This document shows, one piece after another, positions 48,326-56,771 of a DNA stretch of 64,000 nt. The number at the start of each line of letters is the position of its first letter. Positions within the stretch are counted from its first letter, which is position 1. The notes under the pieces are model-generated. The model made no database searches. It was not told the origin of the DNA and worked only from the letters and a program-made list of their open reading frames with translations. A program made the translations under genes and the position numbers. The stretch comes from Allobosea sp. BK604. GTDB taxonomy: Bacteria; Pseudomonadota; Alphaproteobacteria; Rhizobiales; Beijerinckiaceae. The stretch spans positions 186,001 through 250,000 of the forward strand of contig NZ_SLZF01000001.1 in assembly GCF_004341515.1 (NCBI RefSeq), given 5' to 3'.

Positions 48326-49023
48326 CCTGCGACGAACGGCACCTTCATCCGGTCGGTCGACTGCACGATATGATGGCGCATCGCCACCGCCGCCGTCACG
48401 CCGTCGCGGCGGCCAAGCGCGCGGATGATCGCCCCATGCTCCTGGAAGGCCTCGTTCAACCGCTCGGGCTCTGCCACCGGGGGGCGCTGCGTCTCGGTGA
48501 TCACAGGCCGGTAGAGCGCCAGGATATCGCGCACCGCCCGGTTGCCGGCGATCTCCGCAATGGTCAGGTGCAGCTCGAAATCGCGCTCCATCGCCTCGCG
48601 ATAGCGCTCCTCGACGATGGCGCGGTGCATCTGCGTATTGAGCTCGTCGAGCCGGGCAAGATCGTCATGCGAGGCGTTGCGCGCGGCAAGCTGCACCGTC
48701 AGCCCCTCCAGCGAGAAGCGCAGTTGATAGATCTCCACCTGCGAGAAGCGCTGCGCGAATTTCCATTCGCTGAAATCGGCCTCGGGCTGCGAGAAGGCCT
48801 CGGTGATGAAGGTGCCGCGCGCCGGCTCGACCCGGATGACGCCCATGCCCTCCAGCTGCAGCACGGCCTCGCGGATGGTCGGCCGGCTGGCGCCGAGCCG
48901 CTGCGCCAGCTCACGCTGCGGCGGCACCTGGTCGCCGGGCTTCATGCCCTCCTCGACCAGCAGCCGACGGATCTGCTGGACCAGCTGATCCGCCATCGGA
49001 CGCCTGTCCTTCTCGATCCGCAT
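48322..49023 (-). CDS. GntR-family regulator, FadR/FCD type
   Basis: A 233-residue repressor from the ATG at 49023 with GGAGGTCG upstream. The N-terminal winged helix is QVPPQRELAQRLGASRPTIR and the C-terminal FCD domain has the metal/ligand pattern DFELHLTIAEIAGN and HHIVQS. FCD regulators usually sense organic acids. It is divergent from the iron alcohol dehydrogenase, with an 18-base perfect palindrome between them. Its last codon and stop lie in a family D repeat. Confidence 0.92.
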   Translation of the reverse strand: MRIEKDRRPMADQLVQQIRRLLVEEGMKPGDQVPPQRELAQRLGASRPTIREAVLQLEGMGVIRVEPARGTFITEAFSQPEADFSEWKFAQRFSQVEIYQLRFSLEGLTVQLAARNASHDDLARLDELNTQMHRAIVEERYREAMERDFELHLTIAEIAGNRAVRDILALYRPVITETQRPPVAEPERLNEAFQEHGAIIRALGRRDGVTAAVAMRHHIVQSTDRMKVPFVAG

Positions 49024-49085
49024 CCATCGACCTCCGGCCCCGCGCCCTACGCAGTTGACCGCTCCCGGCCCGCATGTCAATTCGT

Positions 49086-49103
49086 GGCCTTACCGGTAAG
49101 GCC
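49086..49103. promoter_or_regulatory. 18-base perfect palindrome, likely GntR operator
   Basis: GGCCTTACCGGTAAGGCC is fully palindromic. It lies 63 bases upstream of the GntR start and 71 bases upstream of the dehydrogenase start, central to the divergent promoters. This is where the FadR-type repressor should bind to control both genes. Confidence 0.7.
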
Positions 49104-49173
49104 AGATACGGATGCGTGCGTGGATGGTCCGCGGGCGCGCGCCAGGACATGGCCACCTGCACGAGGACGCACC

Positions 49174-50304
49174 ATGGCCCTGATCAATTACCTCACCACG
49201 ATCAAGTTCGGCTTCGGCGAGATCGCCGGCATCGAGGCCGATCTCGCGACCTATGGCATCAAGAAGCCCCTGATCGTCGCCGACAAGGGCGTCGTCGCTA
49301 TCGGCCTCGTCGCCGGCGTGCAGAAGCAGGCTGCGACGCTCGCCTCCGCCCCGATCTTCGACGCCACTCCGACCAACCCGACCGAGGCCGCCGTGCTCGA
49401 GGCGCTCGCCCTCTACAAGCAGAATGGCTGCGACGGGCTCGTCGCCATCGGCGGCGGCTCGCCGATCGACCTCGCCAAGGGCGTCGCCCTGCTCGCCAGC
49501 CATGACGGCCCGCTCGAGACCTATGCCGCGATCCTCGGCGGCATCCCGAAGGTCACCGCCTCCGTCGCGCCGGTCATCGCCGTGCCGACCACCTCCGGCA
49601 CCGGCAGCGAGGTCGGCCGCGCCGCGCTGATCACGCTGAACGATGGCCGCAAGCTCGGCTTCATCTCGCCCTACCTGATCCCGAAGCTCGCGATCTGCGA
49701 TCCCGAGCTGACGCTCGGCCTGCCCGGCTGGCTCACCGCCGCGACCGGCATGGACGCGATCACCCATTGCATCGAGACCTATCTCAGCCCGCGCGACAAC
49801 CCGCCGGCCGAGGCCATCGCGCTCGACGGCCTGAAGCGCGCCGTCGCCCATATCGAGCGCGCCACCAAGGACGGCTCGGACCGCGAGGCCCGCAAGGAGA
49901 TGATGATGGCCGCCTTGCAGGGCGGCCTGACCTTCCAGAAGGGGCTGGGCGCCGTGCACGCGCTCTCCCACCCGCTCGGCGGTCTCAAGGAGGTCTCGCT
50001 GCATCACGGCACGCTGAACGCCGTGCTCCTGCCGGCCGTGCTGCGCTTCAACGAGCCGGAGTCGCAGGCGAAATATGCCGAGATCCGCAAGGCGCTCGGC
50101 CTCGCCGCCGATGCCGATCTCGCGGTCTGGATCGCCGGCCTCACCGCCCGCCTCGGCATGCCCAAGAACCTGACCGAGATGGGCGTGCCGCGGGGTGTCG
50201 TCGCCGCGATTTCGGAAGCGGCGGTGAAAGACCATTCCACGGCTTCCAACCCGCGCGCGGCCAATGCCGCCGACTACGCCGCGATGCTCGAAGCCTCGTT
50301 CTGA
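49174..50304 (+). CDS. Iron-containing alcohol dehydrogenase (group III)
   Basis: A 376-residue NAD(P)-dependent dehydrogenase from the ATG at 49174. The Rossmann-like half has AIGGGSPIDLAKGVALL, and VPTTSGTGSEV follows. Metal ligands are expected in GMDAITHCIETYLS, ALSHPLGG and SLHHGTLNAVLLP. The family oxidises alcohols, diols, lactaldehyde or 4-hydroxybutyrate. Control by the divergent FCD-type repressor suggests induction by an acid or its precursor. The frame is open for about 1 kb upstream but the family homology starts here. Confidence 0.93.
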   Translation: MALINYLTTIKFGFGEIAGIEADLATYGIKKPLIVADKGVVAIGLVAGVQKQAATLASAPIFDATPTNPTEAAVLEALALYKQNGCDGLVAIGGGSPIDLAKGVALLASHDGPLETYAAILGGIPKVTASVAPVIAVPTTSGTGSEVGRAALITLNDGRKLGFISPYLIPKLAICDPELTLGLPGWLTAATGMDAITHCIETYLSPRDNPPAEAIALDGLKRAVAHIERATKDGSDREARKEMMMAALQGGLTFQKGLGAVHALSHPLGGLKEVSLHHGTLNAVLLPAVLRFNEPESQAKYAEIRKALGLAADADLAVWIAGLTARLGMPKNLTEMGVPRGVVAAISEAAVKDHSTASNPRAANAADYAAMLEASF

Positions 50305-50336
50305 GAGCAGGGCGGAGCCGAGGCGCCGCCCCTTCC

Positions 50337-50438
50337 CGTCATGGTCGGGCTTGTCCCGACCATCGACGCCCTGGCCTGACAGCAGCAGGGTTCGACGTCG
50401 CAAGGCGTGGATGCTCGGCACCGGGCCGAGCATGACAG
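50337..50438. repeat. Dispersed palindromic repeat, family B, copy 4
   Basis: A 102-base element from CGTCATGGTCGGGCTTGTCC to CATGACAG, located 33 bases after the dehydrogenase stop. Relative to copies 1-3 the arms are in the opposite order. Confidence 0.85.
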
Positions 50439-50557
50439 CGGGCGAGAAAGCCACACGCCCACACTAGTTTTACCGCATCGATGCAATCGCCTTGACCCTT
50501 CCGGCGCCGCCAGCCATCGTGCGATTCTGAGATTCACGCCTGCACGAGGCCTGTCCC

Positions 50558-51106
50558 ATGCGCCGCGCCCTGCTGCGAACCGTTTTGATCTCGGTTGCCT
50601 GCCTCGCCGGGGCAGTGACCGCCAGTGCCGCCGATACGCGTTATGGCAAAAGTTACGGCCAAAGTTACGGCCATGAGCGTGTCCCCGGCTTTACGCCCGG
50701 CTATACCAGCACCCGCCAGGTCCCGATCGAGGATCGCGCCGAGAACCGCATCATCCCGATGGACGGTAACCTACCTGCCTGTGAGGATCCGGCCGTGCTC
50801 GGTGAGATCACGAGCTGGTTCAACTCGCGCGAGCAGAAATTCTGGGGTCCGCTCCAGGCGGTGGCCTACGATCATATTCGCCCGATCGGCTTCCGGCCTT
50901 GGGGCGCCGATTTCATCCCTCGCCGCTTCTGCACCGGCCACATCGCCCTGAACGACGGCAGTTGGCATCGCGTCGATTATTCCGTGCGCCAGAATCTCGG
51001 CCTGTTCGGCATGACCTGGAACGTCAACTGGTGCGTCGCCGGGCTCGATCGCGAGCGCTCCTACGCGCCCAATTGCCAGATGGCCCGCCCCGGCCCCGAG
51101 CGGTAA
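50558..51106 (+). CDS. Secreted protein of unknown function
   Basis: A 182-residue protein with a signal peptide (LLRTVLISVACLAGAVTASA). The mature start contains the short tandem repeat GKSYGQSYG. Four Cys in the mature part (near LPACEDP, RRFCTGH, NWCVAGL and PNCQMAR) probably form disulfides, and many Trp and Tyr are present. I do not recognise a catalytic motif; similar alphaproteobacterial proteins are uncharacterised. The RNase T2 gene starts 10 bases downstream, suggesting a shared transcript. Confidence 0.8.
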   Translation: MRRALLRTVLISVACLAGAVTASAADTRYGKSYGQSYGHERVPGFTPGYTSTRQVPIEDRAENRIIPMDGNLPACEDPAVLGEITSWFNSREQKFWGPLQAVAYDHIRPIGFRPWGADFIPRRFCTGHIALNDGSWHRVDYSVRQNLGLFGMTWNVNWCVAGLDRERSYAPNCQMARPGPER

Positions 51107-51115
51107 CACTCGGCA

Positions 51116-51787
51116 GTGAACCTGCTGCGCGCCTGGCTCTCGCTGCTGGCGCTGCTCGGCCTGATGGCCTCGGGCGCGCAAGCGCAGGGGCAATATGGCC
51201 GCGGCGGCACGCCTGGCGAATTCGACTTCTACGTGCTCGCGCTGTCCTGGTCGCCCGGCTTCTGCGAGCTGGAGGGTGACCGCGAACGCTCGCGCGAGCA
51301 ATGCGAGAGCGGTGCCAATCTCGGCTTCGTCGTGCACGGACTCTGGCCGCAATATGAGCGCGGCTATCCGAGCGATTGCGGCCCGGCCGGCCGCACGCCC
51401 TCGCGCATCGCGCTTGAGCAGACAAAGGGCCTGTTCCCCTCAGAAGGCCTCGCCCGCTACGAATGGCGCAAGCACGGCACCTGCTCCGGCTCGAGCCCCG
51501 GCGACTACTTCGCCGATGTCCGCCGCGCCCGCGACAAGATCGTCATTCCGCCCGCGCTCCAGCAGAGCGAGCGCGACCAGACCTGGGCGGCACTCGACCT
51601 CGAGCGCGCCTTCGCCGCAGCCAATCCAGGCCTGCGCCCTGACATGATGTCGATCGCCTGCAAGCGTGGCGTGCTGCAGGAGGTCCGTATCTGCATGAGC
51701 AAGGACCTGCGCAATTTCCAGACCTGCCAGCAGGTCGACCGCTCCGGCTGCCGCACGCGGGATATCACTGTGAAGGCGGTGCGCTGA
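51116..51787 (+). CDS. Secreted ribonuclease T2 family protein
   Basis: A 223-residue RNase T2 with a signal peptide (LLRAWLSLLALLGLMASGAQA). Both catalytic segments are intact: CAS I in FVVHGLWPQYE and CAS II in YEWRKHGTCSG, giving the two catalytic histidines plus Glu and Lys. It should cleave RNA without strict base preference in the periplasm or outside the cell. Cys pairs are retained. The start is GTG at 51116, close after the preceding secreted-protein gene. Confidence 0.92.
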   Translation: MNLLRAWLSLLALLGLMASGAQAQGQYGRGGTPGEFDFYVLALSWSPGFCELEGDRERSREQCESGANLGFVVHGLWPQYERGYPSDCGPAGRTPSRIALEQTKGLFPSEGLARYEWRKHGTCSGSSPGDYFADVRRARDKIVIPPALQQSERDQTWAALDLERAFAAANPGLRPDMMSIACKRGVLQEVRICMSKDLRNFQTCQQVDRSGCRTRDITVKAVR

Positions 51788-51809
51788 CAGGCGGCGCTTC
51801 TGCGGCGAA

Positions 51810-51908
51810 AGCATTTTCGAGCGAAGTGGACACCGGTTCGCGTGAAGAAAATGCGTGAACACAAATAGATAGGGAATTTTCGCGGTTCGGAGAAACGCGA
51901 AAATGCTC
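51810..51908. repeat. Dispersed palindromic repeat, family A, copy 4
   Basis: A 99-base element from AGCATTTTCGAGCGAAGTGG to AAATGCTC, 22 bases after the RNase T2 stop and 12 bases before the rlmJ start. It therefore makes up most of the rlmJ leader. Confidence 0.9.
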
Positions 51909-51920
51909 TAAGACCGCGGC

Positions 51921-52772
51921 ATGAACTACCAGCACAGCTTCCACGCCGGGAACTTCGCCGACATCCTCAAGCATGTCGTGCTGATGCGCATCCTGACCCA
52001 TCTCGGAGTCAAGGACGCGCCCTATCGCATCGTCGACACGCATGCCGGCGCCGGGCGTTATGATCTCGGCTCCGAGGAAGCCTTGCGCACCCATGAATGG
52101 AAGGACGGCGTGGCGCGCCTCGATCGCTCGCCGCTCGCTCCCGCCGTCGAGGAGTTGCTGAAGCCGTGGCGCGAGGCCGTCGCCGTCGCGCGCGAGCGCC
52201 AAGGTCCGGAAACCTATCCCGGCTCGCCCTGGCTCTGCCGTCATGCGATGCGGGCGGAGGACAGGCTGATCGCCGCCGAGCTGCATCCGCCGACCTACAA
52301 GAAGCTCGCTGCCGCGCTCGGTCGCGATTCGCGCTGCAAGGCGCTGGCGATCGATGGCTGGAACGCGCTGCGCGGCAATGTCCCGCCCAAGGAGCGGCGC
52401 GGCCTCATCCTGATCGACCCGCCCTTCGAGGAGAAGGACGAGTTCGAAACGCTCACCGCCGAGTTCATCGCCGCCCATCGCAAATGGCCGACCGGCATCT
52501 ACGCGCTCTGGTATCCGATAAAGGATAGGCGCGCCGCCAGCGACCTGATCGGCGCGATCGAGGATGCCGGCATCGGCCGCCTGCTGCGCCTGGAGATCGA
52601 TGTCGACCGGCCCGAAGCCGCGGGCGGCCTCTCCGCCACAGGAATGCTGGTGGTCAATCCGCCCTGGAAACTGGCCGAGGAAGCGCAGATCCTGCTGCCG
52701 GCCCTGACCGAACGTCTCGCGCAAGGGCCGAAGCCGCGCTACCGTTGCGAGCCGATCCGCCCGGACGGCTGA
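51921..52772 (+). CDS. rlmJ: 23S rRNA (adenine-2030-N6)-methyltransferase RlmJ
   Basis: A 283-residue rRNA methyltransferase that modifies A2030 of 23S rRNA with SAM. Signature segments are MNYQHSFHAGNFADILKHVV, the SAM site VDTHAGAGRYDL and the catalytic IDPPFEEKDEF. Length matches the family. The leader consists of a family A repeat and a poor ribosome-binding site. Confidence 0.94.
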   Translation: MNYQHSFHAGNFADILKHVVLMRILTHLGVKDAPYRIVDTHAGAGRYDLGSEEALRTHEWKDGVARLDRSPLAPAVEELLKPWREAVAVARERQGPETYPGSPWLCRHAMRAEDRLIAAELHPPTYKKLAAALGRDSRCKALAIDGWNALRGNVPPKERRGLILIDPPFEEKDEFETLTAEFIAAHRKWPTGIYALWYPIKDRRAASDLIGAIEDAGIGRLLRLEIDVDRPEAAGGLSATGMLVVNPPWKLAEEAQILLPALTERLAQGPKPRYRCEPIRPDG

Positions 52773-52800
52773 TCTCCCGAGCCATTTTGGATTTTCGACG

Positions 52801-53403
52801 ATGCTGGTTTTGCGCTCCGCCCCCGCCTCCCCGTTCGGCCGCAAGGTCAAGATCGCCGCCTATGAGCTCGGCCTGATCGACAAGATCGAGATCACCGCAG
52901 CCGACACCACCGATCCGAACGAGGTGCTGCGCAGCCAGAACCCGCTCGGCAAGATCCCGACGCTGGTTCTCGAAGACGGCACCACGCTGTTCGATTCACG
53001 CGTCATCGTCGAATATCTCGACGATCTCGCCGGCGGCGGAAAGCTCTTCCCGCGCGGCGCAGAGCGCTTCAAGCAGCTGCGCCTGCAGGCGCTCGGCGAC
53101 GGCATCGCGGATGCCACGCTGCTCCAGGTCTACGAAATCCGCTTCCGCCCCGAAGAAGGCCGGAACGCCGCCTGGGTCGCGAACCAGGCCAGCAAGGTCA
53201 GCCGCGCCCTCGCCGAGCTCGAAAAGGCGCCGCCCGCTTTCGAGCGCCCGCGCATCGGCGAGATCGCGCTGGCAAGCGCTCTCGGCTATCTCGACCTGCG
53301 CCAGGAGGGCAAATGGCGCTCCGGCCATCCCAATCTCGTCGCCTGGCTCGACGATTTCGCCGCCAAGGTTCCGTCCTTCGAGACGACCCGCGTCAAGAGC
53401 TGA
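52801..53403 (+). CDS. Glutathione S-transferase family protein
   Basis: A 200-residue GST. The thioredoxin-like N-terminal domain starts LRSAPASPFGRKVKIAAYEL, with Ser near residue 10 as the probable glutathione-activating residue. NPLGKIPTLVLEDGTTLFDS is the cis-Pro and glutathione-binding segment. An all-helical C-terminal domain follows. The substrate is unknown. It starts 28 bases after rlmJ and is convergent with the porin gene. Confidence 0.9.
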   Translation: MLVLRSAPASPFGRKVKIAAYELGLIDKIEITAADTTDPNEVLRSQNPLGKIPTLVLEDGTTLFDSRVIVEYLDDLAGGGKLFPRGAERFKQLRLQALGDGIADATLLQVYEIRFRPEEGRNAAWVANQASKVSRALAELEKAPPAFERPRIGEIALASALGYLDLRQEGKWRSGHPNLVAWLDDFAAKVPSFETTRVKS

Positions 53404-53424
53404 CGGCGATCCCACGCAGGCAAC

Positions 53425-53452
53425 AAAAAACCCGGTGGCCGAAGCCACCGGG
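53425..53452 (-). terminator. Rho-independent terminator of the porin gene
   Basis: A perfect nine-pair stem CCCGGTGGC/GCCACCGGG (53431-53439 and 53444-53452) closes a four-base loop. On the minus strand it is followed by six T residues (53430-53425). It lies 31 bases after the porin stop and can also mark the 3' end of the GST transcript. Confidence 0.93.
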
Positions 53453-53482
53453 CTCTCATCACCCGAAGGTGACAGGCGTAGA

Positions 53483-54166
53483 CTAGAACTTGTAGTTCAG
53501 GCCGGCGCGAACGACCGAGAACTTGGTCTTGACGTCGCCCGTGAAGGTGCCGAACGGAACCGTGATGGTCTCCTTGTCGAGCTCCGTGTAGAGATACTCG
53601 ACCTTGGCCGTCAGGTTGTTGGTGAAGGCGTATTCGAGGCCAGCACCGACCGTCCAACCCCACTGGGTGTTGTCGTCGCTGAACGTGCCGAGCGGGGTCG
53701 CGATCTTGTTCTTGACGTTGCCGTAAGCGAAACCGCCGGTGACGTACGGCAGGAACCGGTCGAAGGCATAGCCGACGCGGGCACGGACCGTGCCGAACCA
53801 GTTCAGCTCGTTCGAGGCGCGCGAACCGGTCAGGAAGTCGAAGGAGCTCGCCTTCAGGTCAGCGCCCTGGAAGTCGGCTTCGGCGCCGATGACCCACTGG
53901 CCGATCTGGTAGTTGTAGCCGATCTGGCCACCACCCATGAACCCATCCGGATCATCGAAGTTGTTCAGAACGCCGAAGTTGGTCGAGTCGACCTGGCCGA
54001 AGGCGTAGCCAGCGTTGGCACCGACGTAGAAACCGGTCCAGGTGAAAACCGGCGGATAGTAGGGAGCCGCAACCGGGCCCTTACGCGACGGCAGGTCGGC
54101 AGCAGAAGCCGCGCCGGCGGCGAGAAGGCCGAGGGCTGCGACGCCCGAAAGCAGGTAGTTCTTCAT
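53483..54166 (-). CDS. Omp25/31-type outer membrane beta-barrel protein
   Basis: A 227-residue protein from the ATG at 54166 (GAGGAG upstream; an ATG at 54169 is also possible). A signal peptide (LLSGVAALGLLAAGAASA) is followed by ADLPSRKGP and an eight-stranded barrel. Typical features are FTWTGFYVGANAGYAFGQ, WVIGAEADFQGADLK, RVGYAFDRFLPYVTGG and the C-terminal Phe in LNYKF that BAM recognises. Related proteins are abundant structural OMPs in Rhizobiales. Its strong terminator suggests high expression. Confidence 0.93.
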   Translation of the reverse strand: MKNYLLSGVAALGLLAAGAASAADLPSRKGPVAAPYYPPVFTWTGFYVGANAGYAFGQVDSTNFGVLNNFDDPDGFMGGGQIGYNYQIGQWVIGAEADFQGADLKASSFDFLTGSRASNELNWFGTVRARVGYAFDRFLPYVTGGFAYGNVKNKIATPLGTFSDDNTQWGWTVGAGLEYAFTNNLTAKVEYLYTELDKETITVPFGTFTGDVKTKFSVVRAGLNYKF

Positions 54167-54169
54167 CAT

Positions 54170-54789
54170 ATACTCCTCAGTAGACGTCGCTGGCACCGCA
54201 TGGCGCGGCGTTCGATTTCGATGGGCCACTTATAGGGCCCGATGGCCCTGATGTCTGTTGCCGTCGAAGCACATCTCCATCACAGACCGCGGCGAAAATG
54301 TGGCACGAATTTGGATGACTTCTACCAATTCATCAACTCGCGTTAACTATTGTTAAACCACACCCGCGCCGCAACGGAATACTAGTAAATCATTTACCAA
54401 ATCCTTCACGCGCCGAGAAAAACGCGCGGCCCCGCTCAAGGTTCCCGCGCGACTAAACGAAATTGTGGCGGGTCTCCTCTAGCCATCGCGACGATGGTCG
54501 CCGCCTGTTCGCTGGCCCCTGCCTAGAAACCGGTCTCGTTGCGATCAGGCGACGCCGCTCTCGGCAAGCGTCGAACAAATCGAGGCAGCCTCGCGCCGCT
54601 CTAACCCTCGCCATGGCGGGTGAAGGACCGGCCGCGCTTGGCAGTTGCTGCCACAATCGGGCATGGTGGCCTCGCCAAAACGATCCGCCATTCTGGATCG
54701 CTGCCTGAATCGCAAACTCCTGATATCCATGCATTCAATCCCGAATCGGGCGTTCAGACCCGAAGCTCGGGCAAACCGAGACGGGTCGC
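54170..54789. other. 620-base intergenic region upstream of the porin
   Basis: The stretch at about 54290-54410 is distinctly AT-rich (including GTTAACTATTGTTAAACC) and likely holds regulatory sites or a promoter for the porin. From 54420 to 54789 I see only short overlapping open frames on both strands with no family resemblance. No RNA gene or repeat of families A-D was recognised. Confidence 0.5.
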
Positions 54790-55578
54790 GTGCCGCCGCT
54801 TTCGATCTTCATCATCACCCGCGACGAGGCTGACCGCATCGGCCGCACGATCAGCGCCGTGCAGAGCCTGAGCGACGACATCATCGTCGTCGATTCCGGC
54901 TCGACCGACGGCACGCAGGCCGTGGCGGAGGGCCTCGGCGCGCGCGTCATCTTCAATACCTGGCCGGGCTATGGCCAGCAGAAGCGCTTCGCCGAAGAGC
55001 AGTGCCGCTATAACTGGATGCTCAATATCGATGCCGACGAGGTCGTGCCGCCCGATCTGGCGGCCGAGATCGCCGCGCTCTTCGCTCACGGCGAGCCGGC
55101 AGCCGATGCCTACAAGCTGCGCATCGCCGAGCTCTTCCCGGGCGAGCGCGCGCCGCATCGCTTCGCCTATGCGCTGGCGCCGGTCCGGCTCTATCGCCGC
55201 GACAAGGGCCGCTACTCGCCCTCCCCGGTTCATGACCGCGTCGATCTCCTGCCCGGCGCCAGGGTCGCCAAGCTCAAGGGCACGATCCATCATTATTCGG
55301 TGCGCTCGCTCGGCGAGCAGATGGCCAAGCTCAATGCCTATAGCGACGCCCAGGCCGACGACCTCGACCAGCGCGGCGAGACGATCTCGGTCCTGAGGAT
55401 GGTCGGCGAGTTTCCCGCCAATTTCATCAAGGCCTATATCGGCCGCCGCCATGCCCTGCGCGGCCTCTACGGCTTCATGACCGCGATGAATTTCGCTTTC
55501 TACCGGTATTTGCGCGCCGCCAAGCACTGGGAGCGGCGCCTGCAGCGCCACAGGAACGGCAGGAACGGCGATGTCTGA
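54790..55578 (+). CDS. Family 2 glycosyltransferase (WaaE/KdtX-like)
   Basis: A 262-residue cytoplasmic-face glycosyltransferase with the GT-A fold. It has LSIFIITRDEADRIGRTISA, DIIVVDSGSTDGT, and the metal-binding DxD in LNIDADEVVPPD. The pattern resembles lipopolysaccharide core glucosyltransferases of the WaaE type. Start is GTG at 54790. The end overlaps the next SDR gene by eight bases. Confidence 0.88.
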   Translation: MPPLSIFIITRDEADRIGRTISAVQSLSDDIIVVDSGSTDGTQAVAEGLGARVIFNTWPGYGQQKRFAEEQCRYNWMLNIDADEVVPPDLAAEIAALFAHGEPAADAYKLRIAELFPGERAPHRFAYALAPVRLYRRDKGRYSPSPVHDRVDLLPGARVAKLKGTIHHYSVRSLGEQMAKLNAYSDAQADDLDQRGETISVLRMVGEFPANFIKAYIGRRHALRGLYGFMTAMNFAFYRYLRAAKHWERRLQRHRNGRNGDV

Positions 55579-56317
55579 GATCGCGCTCGTCACCGGCGGC
55601 GCTCGCCGGATTGGCCGCGCCATCGTCGAGCGCCTCGCGGCGGAAGGCTATGCCGTGGTCATCCATTGCCAGAACTCGCTGGCGGAGGCCCAGGCGCTGG
55701 CCGCGGAGCTGCGGGCGAAGGGCGGCAAGGCGGCGGTCGTGACCGGCGACCTCGCCGATCCCTCGGCCGTGGACGGGATCATCCCCGCGGCGGAAGCCGC
55801 GCTCGGCCCGGTCACGCTCCTGGTCAACAGCGCCTCGAGCTTCCTGGTCGACGATATCCGAAACCTCGACGTCCCGACCTGGAACCGGCAATTCTCGATC
55901 AATCTGCGCGCGCCTTCTGTCCTGGCGGGAGCGCTGGCGAACCGCCTCCCTGCCGATCGCGACGGCTGCATCGTCAACATCGTCGACCAGCGCGTCTGGA
56001 AGCTGACGCCGCAATATTACTCCTACACCCTCACCAAATCGGCCCTGCTGACCGCCACTGTGACCATGGCGCAGGCGCTCGCGCCGCGCGTCCGGGTCAA
56101 TGCCGTCGGGCCCGGACCGACCTTGCCAAACCAGTACGAGGGCGAGGAACTGATGGCGGCGGAGGCGGCAGGATCGCTGCTGCAGCGCCGGGTCGAGGCC
56201 GGCGAGATCGCCGAGGCGGTACTTTACCTCGCGCGGGCGAAATGGGTGACGGGTCAGATGATCGCGGTCGATTCGGGGCAGCATCTCGCCTGGCGCACGC
56301 CCGACATCGTCGGCTGA
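55571..56317 (+). CDS. SDR of the pteridine-reductase/FolM type
   Basis: A 248-residue SDR. The cofactor motif is TGGARRIGRAIVERL with arginines as in NADPH enzymes. The position of the usual catalytic Ser is Asp (NIVDQRVW), 13 residues before YTLTK, as in trypanosomal PTR1 and E. coli FolM, which reduce pterins. Dihydromonapterin or dihydrofolate reduction is therefore likely. It overlaps the glycosyltransferase gene by eight bases, an association with no obvious metabolic reason. Confidence 0.85.
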   Translation: MSEIALVTGGARRIGRAIVERLAAEGYAVVIHCQNSLAEAQALAAELRAKGGKAAVVTGDLADPSAVDGIIPAAEAALGPVTLLVNSASSFLVDDIRNLDVPTWNRQFSINLRAPSVLAGALANRLPADRDGCIVNIVDQRVWKLTPQYYSYTLTKSALLTATVTMAQALAPRVRVNAVGPGPTLPNQYEGEELMAAEAAGSLLQRRVEAGEIAEAVLYLARAKWVTGQMIAVDSGQHLAWRTPDIVG

Positions 56318-56343
56318 AGCAAGGCGCCCCATGCGGGCAGGAG

Positions 56344-56386
56344 CCGGATCATCGGGCCGGATACGGTATCCGGTCCGATGGTCCAG
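56344..56386. repeat. Dispersed palindromic repeat, family D, half copy
   Basis: Only the right half of family D is present, from CCGGATCATCGGGCCGGATA to GATGGTCCAGG. It lies between the convergent SDR and the 94-residue protein gene. Confidence 0.8.
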
Positions 56387-56391
56387 GCGGC

Positions 56392-56676
56392 TCACGCCGT
56401 CTTGTTCTTCATCGCGCCGATGATCGCGGTCAGGATCGCGCCGCCCGCGCCACCGCTGATCAGGTGGGTGATGATACCGCCGACGCTGAGATTGCCGGCG
56501 GCCGCCGCGGCGGTCACCGCAGGCAGCACGAGCGGAACCAGCTGTCCGAGGACGCCGCCACCGACCAGACCCGCAATGGTGTTGCCAAGGGTTCCCAGAT
56601 CGAAACTCGGCGAGGCCTTGCCCGCCGCATTCCCGCCGATCGCACCGGCGATGAGATTGATCAGTATCTGTTCCAT
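56392..56676 (-). CDS. Small glycine/alanine-rich hydrophobic protein
   Basis: A 94-residue protein from the ATG at 56676. It is dominated by Gly, Ala, Leu and Ile (such as LINLIAGAIGGNAAGKA, AGLVGGGVLGQLVPLVLP and ISGGAGGAILTAIIGAM), with two or three possible membrane segments or amphipathic helices. I do not recognise the family. It lies just downstream of pgeF, separated by about 95 bases. Confidence 0.7.
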   Translation of the reverse strand: MEQILINLIAGAIGGNAAGKASPSFDLGTLGNTIAGLVGGGVLGQLVPLVLPAVTAAAAAGNLSVGGIITHLISGGAGGAILTAIIGAMKNKTA

Positions 56677-56771
56677 GATACCCCCATCAGGCCGAATGGC
56701 CGCCGGGAGCATGCGCCACTATGACGCAGCGTGCAATCGATGAGCCGGCGCGACCAGGCCGTGTGGCCGGC

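Noticed and set aside
48187..49173. A long 5' extension of the iron alcohol dehydrogenase
   Set aside because: The extension is antisense to the GntR gene and lacks homology. The dehydrogenase family begins at 49174, after a plausible ribosome-binding site.
54453..54734. Opposed short open frames of about 80-95 codons upstream of the glycosyltransferase
   Set aside because: Both strands are open, with biased shadow composition, no ribosome-binding site and no family resemblance.
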